Below, piece by piece: positions 1-8,984 of a DNA stretch of 64,000 nucleotides (the stretch's first letter is position 1; every line of letters starts with the position of its first letter). A program made the position numbers and the translations under genes. Origin of the DNA: Bacteroidota bacterium (GTDB lineage Bacteria; Bacteroidota; Bacteroidia; Bacteroidales; Tenuifilaceae); the NCBI GenBank assembly GCA_029560875.1, contig JAKQKB010000202.1, forward strand, positions 1 through 64,000. Reading direction: 5' to 3'. The notes below the pieces were generated by a model. The model ran no database searches. It worked only from the letters and a program-made list of their open reading frames with translations, and was not told the DNA's origin.

Positions 1-40
1 CAATTATATTTTCAATAACTAACTAAACCTACTGTAAATT

Positions 41-2599
41 ATGACAAAACTTTTTAAAAGTATTTTGTTAACCACTATGCTGGCCGTACTTTCCAGCATG
101 GCCTTTTCACAAGGGATTGTGAAGGGCGTTGTGGTTGATGCATTGAGTGGTGAGCCATTAATTGGTGCAACCGTGGTTGTGGAAAAGACAACAATCGGTA
201 CATCTACATCCGTTGATGGATCTTTTAGTTTAAAAGTTCCTTCTAATAAGGTGACTTTAAATTTCACATTTATTGGCTATGTTGATCAAAACATAGAAGT
301 ATCTTTATCTACCAATGAGGAAAAAGATTTGGGAAAAACCCTACTTCAGCCTAGCACCATTGGATTAGAGGAAGTTTTTGTGACAACATCATTCGTTAGA
401 GACAGAACTACACCCGTGGCAGTTTCAACTATTGAGCCTCATATCATTGTTGAAAAACTTGGAAATAAAGAATTTCCTGAAATTTTGAAGTCTACACCTT
501 CTATTTATGCAACAAAAACAGGAGGTGGTTTTGGAGACGCTCGCGTATATGTTCGTGGCTTTGATTCTAACAATGTGGGATTATTAATTAATGGTATACC
601 TGTTAATGGAATGGAGGATGGAAAGGTATATTGGAGTAACTGGGCTGGTTTGTCTGATGTGACAGAAAATCAACAAGTACAAAGAGGTTTGGGAGCTTCT
701 AAGTTGGCGTTGTCTTCGGTTGGAGGAACTATTAACATTATTACAAAATCTACCGAAGCAGAAAAGGGAGGATCTGTTTATACCGGAATTGGAAACGATG
801 GATTTAGGAAACAAACGTTTACTGTTTCTACTGGAATGATGGATAATGGTTGGGCTGTAACCTTATCTGGGGGTAGAACTTATGGTGATGGATATATTCA
901 AGCAACAAACTTTGAAGGGTATTCATACTTTTTAAATATTTCAAAAAGAATTAATGATAAGCATCGTCTAGTTTTTAATGCCTTTGGAGCTCCTCAATGG
1001 CATAATCAAAGAAGTAATAAGCATACAATTCAAGAATTCCGTGATAATAAAAATGGTGCTAAATGGAATTCTGATTTTGGTTACCGTAATGGAGAGATTT
1101 ATAATATAGGTTATGCATACAACTATTATCATAAACCACAAATATCGTTAAGCCATTATTGGAAGATTAACGATGTATCAATGTTATCAACTCAGGTTTA
1201 TGCATCTTTGGCTACTGGTGGCGGACGTAGGATTTATGGTGCAAATTCTAATTGGTTAAGTTTACAGTATCCAAGTGGTTTGCCATATGATAACTCAGCG
1301 TTAACTTCTGAAGGATACTTTGATTTTGACTATGTTATAGATCAGAATAAAGCGTCTTTAACGGGTTCTACTTGTATTGTTGCTAATGCAATTAATGACC
1401 ATCAATGGTATGGTGCTCTTTCTACATTCACTACAGAAATTTCAGACATTAAAATTACTGCAGGTTTCGATGGTCGTTATTATAGCGGTGTTCATGCTTA
1501 TAAGATTAACGATTTGCTTGGAGGAAGTTATTTCACTGAAACAAAAAATATCAACAACCCTGTTGGTAAGCCTTTAAAGGAGGGAGATTATGTTAATTAC
1601 AATTACTTAGGACAAGTTCTTTGGCTGGGATTATATGCTCAGGCTGAATATATTAAGGATCAGTATTCTGGATTCTTATCTCTTTCCGCTGCCAATAGTA
1701 GTTATCGTAGAGTTGACTATTTTACATATACTCCTGGAAATCAAAAATCTTCTTGGCATAATTTCTTACCATGGAACATTAAGGGTGGTTTCAACTATAA
1801 ATTAAATGAAAATCACAATGTTTTTGTTAATGGTGGATATATTACTAAAGCACCAATTTTTGCTAATGCATTCTTAAACTATACAAATACATTTAACGAA
1901 GGTGCTAAGAATGAGAAGATCATTACAGCTGAACTTGGTTATGGCTATAGTTCAAAATTTCTTAATGTAAAAGTGAATTTATTCCGTACAAAGTGGCTAG
2001 ACAAAGGATTGGTTAAATCTTTAAATGGACAGACAGCAAATATCTTGGGAATAAATGCTTTGCACCAAGGAGTGGAGTTCGAAGCTTTTTACAAACCTAC
2101 ACCAAGATTATCGATCAAGGCTATGGCTTCTTACGGAGATTATGTTTGGTCGGATGATGTTAATTTTACATTATATGATGCAGATCAGAATCCTCTTGGA
2201 TCCTACAATGCTTATATTGCAGATGTCCATGTTGGAAACTCTGCTCAGGTTACTGCTGCACTTGGTTGTGATTACGAAGTGTTGCCAAAGTTAAAAATTG
2301 GAGCAGATTTTAACTGGTATGGAAAGAATTATGCAGATTTTGATCCAACAGCGAGAACTACCATTGCGAGTAAAGTTGATGCATGGGAAATGCCAAATTA
2401 TTACATAGTTGATGTTAATGCAAATTATAAGTTTAAAATGGGTGGTATGAATGCTACTATCTATGGAAATGTTTCAAATTTATTTGACACTGAGTATATT
2501 GCTGATGCTACTGATGGAACAAACCATGATGCACTTACTTCATATGTATTTTATGGTTTTGGAAGAACTTGGTCGGCAGGTTTAAGGGTTAACTTTTAA
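41..2599 (+). CDS. TonB-dependent outer-membrane receptor
   Basis: The 852-residue product is an outer-membrane active transporter driven by TonB/ExbBD; its substrate is unknown. A signal peptide covers about residues 1-24. A carboxypeptidase-regulatory-like beta domain follows (about 25-95, starting GIVKGVVVDALSGEPLIGATV), then a plug domain (about 123-240, with VYVRGFDSNNVGLLINGIPV) and a long aromatic-rich barrel that ends in phenylalanine, as outer-membrane barrels do. The ATG at 41 gives a clean signal peptide. The next gene, a lipoprotein, starts 17 bases downstream, so the two probably form an operon. The partner does not look like SusD, so this is not an obvious SusC/SusD glycan system. 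The promoter lies outside the window. Confidence 0.93.
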   Translation: MTKLFKSILLTTMLAVLSSMAFSQGIVKGVVVDALSGEPLIGATVVVEKTTIGTSTSVDGSFSLKVPSNKVTLNFTFIGYVDQNIEVSLSTNEEKDLGKTLLQPSTIGLEEVFVTTSFVRDRTTPVAVSTIEPHIIVEKLGNKEFPEILKSTPSIYATKTGGGFGDARVYVRGFDSNNVGLLINGIPVNGMEDGKVYWSNWAGLSDVTENQQVQRGLGASKLALSSVGGTINIITKSTEAEKGGSVYTGIGNDGFRKQTFTVSTGMMDNGWAVTLSGGRTYGDGYIQATNFEGYSYFLNISKRINDKHRLVFNAFGAPQWHNQRSNKHTIQEFRDNKNGAKWNSDFGYRNGEIYNIGYAYNYYHKPQISLSHYWKINDVSMLSTQVYASLATGGGRRIYGANSNWLSLQYPSGLPYDNSALTSEGYFDFDYVIDQNKASLTGSTCIVANAINDHQWYGALSTFTTEISDIKITAGFDGRYYSGVHAYKINDLLGGSYFTETKNINNPVGKPLKEGDYVNYNYLGQVLWLGLYAQAEYIKDQYSGFLSLSAANSSYRRVDYFTYTPGNQKSSWHNFLPWNIKGGFNYKLNENHNVFVNGGYITKAPIFANAFLNYTNTFNEGAKNEKIITAELGYGYSSKFLNVKVNLFRTKWLDKGLVKSLNGQTANILGINALHQGVEFEAFYKPTPRLSIKAMASYGDYVWSDDVNFTLYDADQNPLGSYNAYIADVHVGNSAQVTAALGCDYEVLPKLKIGADFNWYGKNYADFDPTARTTIASKVDAWEMPNYYIVDVNANYKFKMGGMNATIYGNVSNLFDTEYIADATDGTNHDALTSYVFYGFGRTWSAGLRVNF

Positions 2600-2616
2600 T
2601 TAAAATCACTATAAAG

Positions 2617-4584
2617 ATGAAAAAGATATTTTACATAATAGCAATAATGGGTACCTTATGGTCTTGCGACCCGATGGAGGATACCTATAGCAAACTTGAT
2701 GATGAGTTACAGCCATACAAAGAAAACATCAATTATACTCTTGTGGCTACTGACTATACTACAGCAAGTAATGCAGCTTTAATTGATGCCTTAAATGCAG
2801 ATGATTCATCTAAGGCTAGAGCGATTAAATCTCAACTGTCTTTCAACGAGCGCTTCACAGGAGCTGATTACGTTGGATATGTTTTGGCAAAGAATTTTCC
2901 AGTACTTAATAAAAACTCAGTTGCAAACGTAACTTATACCTATACCCCTAATGCCCCTACTTTTATTGCAGATCTATCTACCAACAATATAGTTTCAACT
3001 GCAGATTACCAGTCGATTTGGGGTGATCCTGTTGCATATGTTAGTGCATTTACTCCTGCAAAATCTCCTTCATCAAAACTACCTGGATTATTAGCAAGTA
3101 AATTTCCTAGTGCTGTTAGTGGAACACTAAAGTTAGTTGAATATAACTATTCTTCTACAGAAGCAACCTCTCAAATGGTCGATTTCAAATATTTCTACGA
3201 TAACTTTGAAACTCACACCTGTGCAACCTCCTCTCCTTATACTCCAATAGGCGAAGGTGGTTGGACTCAAGTTGATACTGTTCCTGCTTCTGTAAAAGGA
3301 AAGTATTATTGTAGATTATTTAGTTCCAACAAATATTCGCAAATTTCATCTAATGGTACTAGTGAAAAAAATGATGTATTTTTAATCACAAGTCAAATTG
3401 ACTTAACATATGCAATTTCTCCAAAGTTCACATTTGATTTAAATGTTGGATATTGGAAGGCCGATTGTTTAAATGTTTATGTGTCTACAGATTATGATGG
3501 TAATCTTGCAAATGTTGGGGATGCAACATGGGTTGATTTAACATCAAATTTTACATTGCCACAAACGCCAACTTCTGGTTATGGAACTTTTGCTAATGCT
3601 GGTATTGCCGATTTAACAGGTTATGCAGGAGGTAAAATTTACATTGCTTTCAAGTATAGTGGAGATAGTCGAGCTACAACACCAGATCCAAAGCCTACTA
3701 CTACTTATCAAATAGATAATGTTAAGGTTTCAGAAATGAGAAATGCCTTATCGATTCCTAGTTCTAATAAAGAATATGCTGTTTATAAATTAGATGGTTC
3801 TACTTGGAAGCCAGCAGAGTCTTCATATGTTCCATTACAACCTGCAGATTATTCTTCAATGGGTCTCGAATATATTTCTTCTGCAAATGTTCCTTTGTAT
3901 TTACCAAATTTCTTAAAACAAAAATTCCCTTATGCTCTAGAAGGAGATGTTAAGACTTTGGTATATAGATCTTCAGGAACTCAAACTTACTCTAAGGCTA
4001 CTCAGTATACATTAACGGCTGGGGTATGGGTAAGCAGCACATTTGTATACACGAAAACAGATCAGTTTATTCATACTGGAGAAAAGTGGATATTCGATCC
4101 AACGGTTCACTTGAGCCCTTCCTCTACAGACTACCAGTTGCTTGTTGATTATGTTTATGCTAATTTGAGCAGAACCTATGGTAGTAGTTACGGCAACGAT
4201 GAGTTTTATTATGGCGTGAGTGCATATTATAAAAACTTTGACTTACGTTTATCTAATAGAGTGTCTTATAATATTCCTGGCTTTGCTGAATTAGCTACCG
4301 AAGCTGAAAAAATAGCACTAACATGGACAAGACTTCAAGAGGGATTAACAATTATGCTTCAACTTAAATATACCGCAGCGGTTCCTGACATTAGTGGGAT
4401 TCCTGTATACTACTGGGTTACATTTGCTACCTATGAAAATAACTTAGCAAAGAAAACTTATGTAGGCATATTTAAATGTACAAAAGCGGGTCCAGATCCT
4501 ATATTTGTAAGGGATACAGCTTTAGAAGATGAGGCTGTTTCTAATGGTAAATTAACCACAGAACAGGTTGCGTGGAATAGATAG
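2617..4584 (+). CDS. Surface or periplasmic lipoprotein with a jelly-roll (DUF5017 / choice-of-anchor-like) domain
   Basis: The product has 655 residues. It starts with a lipoprotein signal whose cysteine is Cys17 (LWSC; tryptophan at -2 is unusual). Residues about 194-372 resemble the choice-of-anchor/DUF5017 beta-sandwich of Bacteroidota surface proteins: it opens with FYDNFE, includes GKIYIAFKYSG and closes with TYQIDNVKV. The C-terminal ~280 residues are rich in Tyr, Ser and Thr and I do not recognise them. The gene follows the TonB receptor by 17 bases and is closed by a strong terminator, so it is probably the receptor's substrate-capturing partner. No SusD-type helical repeats are visible. 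The ligand is unknown. Confidence 0.75.
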   Translation: MKKIFYIIAIMGTLWSCDPMEDTYSKLDDELQPYKENINYTLVATDYTTASNAALIDALNADDSSKARAIKSQLSFNERFTGADYVGYVLAKNFPVLNKNSVANVTYTYTPNAPTFIADLSTNNIVSTADYQSIWGDPVAYVSAFTPAKSPSSKLPGLLASKFPSAVSGTLKLVEYNYSSTEATSQMVDFKYFYDNFETHTCATSSPYTPIGEGGWTQVDTVPASVKGKYYCRLFSSNKYSQISSNGTSEKNDVFLITSQIDLTYAISPKFTFDLNVGYWKADCLNVYVSTDYDGNLANVGDATWVDLTSNFTLPQTPTSGYGTFANAGIADLTGYAGGKIYIAFKYSGDSRATTPDPKPTTTYQIDNVKVSEMRNALSIPSSNKEYAVYKLDGSTWKPAESSYVPLQPADYSSMGLEYISSANVPLYLPNFLKQKFPYALEGDVKTLVYRSSGTQTYSKATQYTLTAGVWVSSTFVYTKTDQFIHTGEKWIFDPTVHLSPSSTDYQLLVDYVYANLSRTYGSSYGNDEFYYGVSAYYKNFDLRLSNRVSYNIPGFAELATEAEKIALTWTRLQEGLTIMLQLKYTAAVPDISGIPVYYWVTFATYENNLAKKTYVGIFKCTKAGPDPIFVRDTALEDEAVSNGKLTTEQVAWNR

Positions 4585-4951
4585 ATTTTAGTTTCTACAG
4601 AAAGTAAAGCCGCAGTAATGCGGCTTTCTTTTTTTACAACATTTAGGTTCTTTTAATTTTCAAGTTTTAACACATATAAAAGCCTCAACCTCCCATGTAA
4701 TTTAGTGGTTTGGGTTAAACTCCTGTAAACCAAAACTCTTTTTCAATACACTGGAAGTCAGCAAATAAGCCTGTTAATAAGAATAAAATCATTGTTAATA
4801 TTTACAAACAGTTTAGTTAGGTTTAGGTGGATTGAGTTTAATAAATTCGTAATTACATTTTCTAAATAAAAAATTTATAAAATGTCCTCAGTATCAGTGT
4901 ACTGTTGGATTGAATTTTTTTGCGATAAAAAAATAAAAACAAAATATATCA
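4585..4951 (+). other. Intergenic region upstream of the ribonucleotide reductase gene
   Basis: After the terminator at 4606-4635 there are about 315 AT-rich bases with no credible coding frame. I looked for a cobalamin riboswitch, since the downstream enzyme uses B12, and for an NrdR-box pair; neither is recognisable. No exact TAnnTTTG promoter box was found. The promoter for the reductase must lie here but I cannot place it. Confidence 0.5.
4606..4635 (+). terminator. Rho-independent terminator of the TonB receptor/lipoprotein operon
   Basis: A perfect 9-bp stem, AAAGCCGCA (4606-4614) with TGCGGCTTT (4619-4627), has loop GTAA and is followed by CTTTTTTT. It lies 22 bases after the lipoprotein stop codon. 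Confidence 0.93.
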
Positions 4952-7519
4952 ATGGACAAAAATAACACCCTGATGGAACAACAGGTAAAACAAAAAGTGA
5001 AGACATACACCTTCGACGAAGCGTATGAGGCCAGTGTAAAGTACTTTAAAGGCGATGAGATGGCAGCCAAGGTGTGGGTTAGCAAGTATGCGATTAAGGA
5101 TTCGTTTGGAACAATTTTCGAGTTGGATCCTGACGATATGCACCGTCGTATAGCCAAGGAACTTGCCCGTATTGAGAAGAAGTATCCTAACCCCATGAGC
5201 GAGGATGAGATTTACGAACTGCTTCGTGATTTTAAATATATTGTTCCACAGGGTGGTCCAATGACAGGTATTGGCAATAAGTATCAAATAGCATCTCTAT
5301 CGAACTGCTTTGTGATTGGCACTTCGGGTAATGCCGACTCCTATGGTGGTATTCTAAAGGTTGATGAGGAGCAGGTTCAGCTGATGAAACGCCGAGGAGG
5401 TGTTGGTCACGATCTATCACACATTCGTCCAAAAGGAAGCCCCGTACTTAACAGTGCGCTAACATCTACAGGAGTTGTTCCATTTATGGAGCGTTACTCA
5501 AACTCAACCCGTGAGGTTGCTCAGGATGGTCGTCGTGGTGCGCTAATGCTTAGTATCTCAATTAAGCACCCCGATTCTGAAAAATTTATCGATGCCAAAA
5601 TGGAGGCAGGCAAAATCACTGGTGCTAACGTATCGGTAAAACTCGACGATGAGTTTATGCGTGCCGCCATCAACGAGAGCCCTTACGTTCAACAGTACCC
5701 TATCGATTCAACTAACCCACGTTACCGTCAGGAGGTTAATGCTAAGGATATTTGGAACAAGATTATTCATAACGCTTGGAAATCAGCTGAGCCCGGTGTG
5801 CTTTTCTGGGATACCATTATTCGTGAGTCTGTTCCTGATTGCTATGCCGATTTGGGTTACAAAACCGTATCCACAAACCCATGCGGCGAGATTCCTCTTT
5901 GCCCATACGATAGCTGCCGTTTAATAGCATTGAACCTATACAGCTATGTAGAGAATCCTTTCACCCCACAGGCAAAGTTCAATTTTGAACTTTTCAAGAA
6001 GCACGCTCACGCTGCTCAGCGTATTATGGACGATATTATCGACCTAGAGTTGGAGAAAATTGATGCTATTCAGGATAAAATCTCTAGCGACCCTGAGGAT
6101 GAAGAGGTAAAAGCAGTTGAGCGTAACCTATGGCAAAAAATTCGCAGAAAAACCATCGAGGGTCGTCGTACCGGTATTGGTATAACTGCAGAGGGCGATA
6201 TGCTTGCTGCGTTAAACCTAGTGTATGGTTCGGAGAATGCTACCGATTTTGCAGTGGAAACCCATAAAACATTAGCAGTTGAGGCTTATCGTTCTTCTGT
6301 AAACTTGGCTAAGGATCGTGGTGCATTCCCTATCTATAATGCTCAGCGCGAGAAGAATAATCCTTTTGTCAACAGAATTAAGGATGAGGATCCTGAACTT
6401 TATAACGATATGGTTAAGTACGGTCGCCGTAATATTGCTTTACTAACCATTGCTCCAACTGGAACAACCAGCTTAATGACCCAAACCACATCGGGTATTG
6501 AGCCTGTGTTTATGCCATACTACAAGCGTCGTCGTAAGGTAAACCCCAACGATAAGAACGTTAAGGTATCGTTTACCGATAAGGTTGGCGATTCCTGGGA
6601 AGAGTTCAACGTTTTCCATCACAAATTTCTTGTTTGGTTAGAGGTTAATGGCTACAATCCTGAAGAAGTAATGACCTATAGCGATGAGCAAGTTCAGGAA
6701 CTTGTGAAGAAATCGCCATACTACGGCGCAACCTCCAACGATGTTGACTGGGTTAGCAAGGTTCGTATGCAGGGTATGATTCAGAAATGGGTTGACCATT
6801 CAATTAGCGTAACCGTAAACCTTCCAGAGAATGTTACCGAGGATGTTGTTGCTAAGGTTTACCAAACAGCATGGGAAAGTGGATGTAAAGGATGTACCGT
6901 TTACCGCGAAGGTTCACGCGAGGGTGTTCTTATCTCAAATAAAAAGGAAAAACCAGAAGCAGCAGAAGGAAATTTTCCTAATAAACGCCCACAAGTTTTA
7001 GAATGCGATGTAATTCGTTTTAAGAATAATCATGAGGATTGGGTTGCGTTTGTGGGGCTTTTCGAGGATCGTCCGTACGAGGTGTTTACAGGTATGACCG
7101 AGGATGATGTTCTTCCAATTCCAAAGGCAGTTACAAAAGGTAAGATTATCAAGATTAAGGACGAGAATGGTAGCCGTTACGATTTCCAGTATGTTGATAA
7201 GTATGGCTATACCAATACAATTGGTGGACTATCGCATATGTTCAACAAGGAATTCTGGAACTATGCAAAATTAATCTCTGGTGTGTTACGCAACGGAATG
7301 CCAATTCCTGATGTTGTTAACCTAGTATCGTCGTTACGTTTGGATAGCGAAACAATTAATACATGGAAAGCTGGTGTTGAGCGCGCTTTGCGCAAATATA
7401 TTCCAGATGGCACTAAGGCTAAAACTGGTAAAAAGTGTACTGAGTGTGGTTCCGAATCATTGGTTTATCAGGAGGGATGTTTACACTGTAAAAACTGCGG
7501 ACACTCTAAGTGCGGATAA
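4952..7519 (+). CDS. nrdJ: Class II (adenosylcobalamin-dependent) ribonucleoside reductase
   Basis: This enzyme reduces ribonucleotides to deoxyribonucleotides for DNA synthesis. It uses adenosylcobalamin instead of a diiron or glycyl radical, so it works with or without oxygen. The 855-residue protein shows the early cysteine Cys119 in NCFVIGTSGN, the NPCGEIPL active-site loop with Cys311, the GIGITAEGD segment and the PTGTTS phosphate-binding motif. A C-terminal cysteine-rich tail (CTECG...CLHCKNCGHSKCG, the last ~25 residues) likely shuttles reducing equivalents or binds zinc. The gene stands alone, with no nrdAB or nrdDG nearby. The ATG at 4952 gives the usual short N-terminal extension. 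Confidence 0.95.
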   Translation: MDKNNTLMEQQVKQKVKTYTFDEAYEASVKYFKGDEMAAKVWVSKYAIKDSFGTIFELDPDDMHRRIAKELARIEKKYPNPMSEDEIYELLRDFKYIVPQGGPMTGIGNKYQIASLSNCFVIGTSGNADSYGGILKVDEEQVQLMKRRGGVGHDLSHIRPKGSPVLNSALTSTGVVPFMERYSNSTREVAQDGRRGALMLSISIKHPDSEKFIDAKMEAGKITGANVSVKLDDEFMRAAINESPYVQQYPIDSTNPRYRQEVNAKDIWNKIIHNAWKSAEPGVLFWDTIIRESVPDCYADLGYKTVSTNPCGEIPLCPYDSCRLIALNLYSYVENPFTPQAKFNFELFKKHAHAAQRIMDDIIDLELEKIDAIQDKISSDPEDEEVKAVERNLWQKIRRKTIEGRRTGIGITAEGDMLAALNLVYGSENATDFAVETHKTLAVEAYRSSVNLAKDRGAFPIYNAQREKNNPFVNRIKDEDPELYNDMVKYGRRNIALLTIAPTGTTSLMTQTTSGIEPVFMPYYKRRRKVNPNDKNVKVSFTDKVGDSWEEFNVFHHKFLVWLEVNGYNPEEVMTYSDEQVQELVKKSPYYGATSNDVDWVSKVRMQGMIQKWVDHSISVTVNLPENVTEDVVAKVYQTAWESGCKGCTVYREGSREGVLISNKKEKPEAAEGNFPNKRPQVLECDVIRFKNNHEDWVAFVGLFEDRPYEVFTGMTEDDVLPIPKAVTKGKIIKIKDENGSRYDFQYVDKYGYTNTIGGLSHMFNKEFWNYAKLISGVLRNGMPIPDVVNLVSSLRLDSETINTWKAGVERALRKYIPDGTKAKTGKKCTECGSESLVYQEGCLHCKNCGHSKCG

Positions 7520-7546
7520 TTCCTAACTATAACTATAACCCTCAAT

Positions 7547-7578
7547 CTCCCTTGGCCTCGTTGCTGGGGGAGTTTTTT
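7547..7578 (+). terminator. Probable terminator after nrdJ
   Basis: A CTCCC (7547-7551) / GGGAG (7568-7572) stem with a long loop is followed by TTTTTT (7573-7578). The stem is short, so efficiency is uncertain. Confidence 0.5.
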
Positions 7579-7598
7579 ATTTGTCGATAGTTAATGTA

Positions 7599-7835
7599 AT
7601 GCCGTTTAGTTAAGGCTTTCATTCTGTTTAATTTGAGCTTGACTTCGTCGAATTTCATTTCGTGCCTTCGCAGGAACCGAGCGTTTTATGCGAGTTCGCC
7701 GAAAGCAATGACAACTGAGAGGTAAAGCCTACACCTAGTCATTCCGCACTTGATGCGGAATCTCACTTGTGAGTTCGCCGGAGGCAACCGACCGAAGGGA
7801 GTTCTGCGAAGCTAATCTCCTTAACTAAACAACAT
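7599..7835. mobile_element. MITE-like element with ~17 bp terminal inverted repeats
   Basis: The left end at 7599-7615 reads ATGCCGTTTAGTTAAGG. The right end at 7819-7835 is its reverse complement with two transitions, and the inner 12 bp (GTTTAGTTAAGG) are perfect. Inside are a perfect 8-bp palindrome, ATTCCGCA/TGCGGAAT (7741-7761), and two direct copies of GAGTTCGCCG followed by a purine-rich GCAA (at 7692 and 7771). There is no reading frame long enough for a transposase and I see no clear target-site duplication. Alternatives are a REP-type intergenic repeat or a processed structured RNA. Confidence 0.45.
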
Positions 7836-7877
7836 GGGATGTGGAATTTTAATTGCGAAATAAAGAACAACAGAAAG

Positions 7878-8381
7878 TTAAATGTTAATAAACTCGTATG
7901 TGTTCCCTCTCCACTCTAGATACCTAAAGAAATCCTCTTTAGGGACTATAAGCGATGCCGTATTAAGGTTTGGGTGAAAGCTGAGGTGGTGCGCTTCTTT
8001 TAGCCTATTATCAATAAAAAGATGAACATGTCTTGAAATGTCGTGAATTAAGCCGAATGGAGATACAGAGCCTGGTGATAAGCCCAAATATTTCATCATC
8101 CTTTCAGGTGAGGCAAAGGATAACTTTCCTTGTTTTAGAACCTTTTCTAGTTCGTGAATATTTAGTTGTTGGGTATACTCAAGAATAACTAGGTAGTGCT
8201 TGTTGCCCTTGTGATTTCTGAAAAAAAGATTTTTGCAGTGGGTAGAGTCTATTCCTGCCCAGTATTTTGATGCCTCCTCTACAGTATGTGCAGGCGGATG
8301 TTCATGGTACTCAAAGTTAATGTTGAGTTCTTCTAGAGTTTTATAAACCAAAGGGTCGCCTCGGTAACCATCAAACTCCAT
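7878..8381 (-). CDS. Aminoacyl-tRNA deacylase of the YbaK/ProX family (trans-editing)
   Basis: The 167-residue protein matches free-standing relatives of the prolyl-tRNA synthetase editing domain, which hydrolyse mischarged tRNAs such as Ala-tRNA(Pro) in the cytoplasm. It shows HPPAHTVEEA near the N-terminus, Lys50 in THCKNLFFRN (the conserved lysine of the family) and the glycine/proline loop GLSPGSVSPFGL (about 100-111). It covers the whole domain and has no synthetase attached. It lies 7 bases after the stop of the upstream minus-strand gene, so the two are probably co-transcribed. The exact tRNA substrate cannot be read from the sequence. Confidence 0.85.
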   Translation of the reverse strand: MEFDGYRGDPLVYKTLEELNINFEYHEHPPAHTVEEASKYWAGIDSTHCKNLFFRNHKGNKHYLVILEYTQQLNIHELEKVLKQGKLSFASPERMMKYLGLSPGSVSPFGLIHDISRHVHLFIDNRLKEAHHLSFHPNLNTASLIVPKEDFFRYLEWRGNTYEFINI

Positions 8382-8388
8382 GGTAGTA

Positions 8389-8913
8389 TTATCTTAGAAC
8401 AATATTGGCTAAGCGAGAGTTTACCGAATTGATATCGAAGAATTCCGGGTCGTAATCTTCTCCATACCATTCCGCAATTAGAGGGTATTTTCGCAAAGCA
8501 TTGCTGTTGTGATGGGCTAATAAGTCCAAAGCATCATCGTATCCAATAATGCCACCGCAATCCTCAGGAGGCGATTGACGTTTACCATCAGTGCAAATAG
8601 GCCTGATACGCTCCTTGCCATCAATAATACTAATAAGTTCTAGGTTAATAGTCCATGCATCACCGTAGTCATATACATAAACTATGGGTGTGCTTGATGT
8701 AAGAGTATTTGCTAGTATTGTGTGCTCTTCGTTTTTAATAATTTCTCCAGTAGTGCCTCTAAAATAATGCATGTGTACGTTTCCCCAGTTAAAAACGGCC
8801 TGCATAACCTCATGAACAATTTGAAGGTTTGTATCACCGTTTAAACGAATTGTTCTAAATATACTAGGCTTTGAACCTATAATTGTTGCTTTAACCTCAA
8901 GAATTTTTGACAT
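8389..8913 (-). CDS. Plasmid pRiA4b ORF-3-like family protein
   Basis: The 174-residue protein has the typical features of this widespread uncharacterised family: an N-terminal beta strand pair (KATIIGSKPSIFRTI), HMHYF in the middle, the YDYGDAWTINLEL segment, and the C-terminal CGGIIGYDDALDLL helix after PEDCGG. The family is sometimes labelled as an IS1096 passenger or TnpR-like protein, but nothing mobile surrounds this copy. It shares a transcription unit with the downstream deacylase (7-base gap). Function is unknown. Confidence 0.8.
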   Translation of the reverse strand: MSKILEVKATIIGSKPSIFRTIRLNGDTNLQIVHEVMQAVFNWGNVHMHYFRGTTGEIIKNEEHTILANTLTSSTPIVYVYDYGDAWTINLELISIIDGKERIRPICTDGKRQSPPEDCGGIIGYDDALDLLAHHNSNALRKYPLIAEWYGEDYDPEFFDINSVNSRLANIVLR

Positions 8914-8931
8914 ATTTTTCTCAAATAAAGA

Positions 8932-8957
8932 ATGGAAGCAAATTTAATTGCTTCCAT
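8932..8957 (-). terminator. Hairpin after the siaB-siaC-siaC operon
   Basis: A 10-bp perfect stem, ATGGAAGCAA (8932-8941) with TTGCTTCCAT (8948-8957), has a 6-base loop. Read on the minus strand it is followed by TCTTTATTTG, a moderately U-rich tail. The sequence CAAATTTA at 8939-8946 inside it also reads as TAAATTTG (TAnnTTTG) on the minus strand, so the same site could hold the -7 box for the gene that starts at 8913. Confidence 0.55.
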
Positions 8958-8984
8958 CGAAATATCAAGTATTTAATGATTTAA

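Larger units (their letters stand above)
7520..7877. other. 358-base intergenic region holding a terminator and a repeat element
   Basis: The region carries a weak terminator (7547-7578) after nrdJ and a self-contained element with terminal inverted repeats (7599-7835). Base composition is visibly richer in G and C between about 7640 and 7810 than in other intergenic stretches here. I see no credible gene on either strand. Confidence 0.6.

Noticed and set aside
2617..4584. SusD-like protein
   Set aside because: The helical repeat structure and characteristic motifs of SusD are absent; the sequence is beta-rich.
4585..4951. Possible cobalamin riboswitch before the B12-dependent reductase gene
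   Set aside because: I found no B12-box-like conserved core or convincing pairing pattern in this AT-rich leader. A covariance-model search would be decisive.
8389..8913. Transposon-related protein (some relatives are labelled IS1096 passenger or TnpR-like)
   Set aside because: The protein belongs to a widespread chromosomal family, has no recombinase motifs, and no insertion-sequence ends surround it. The nearby repeat element (7599-7835) is on the other side of the deacylase gene.
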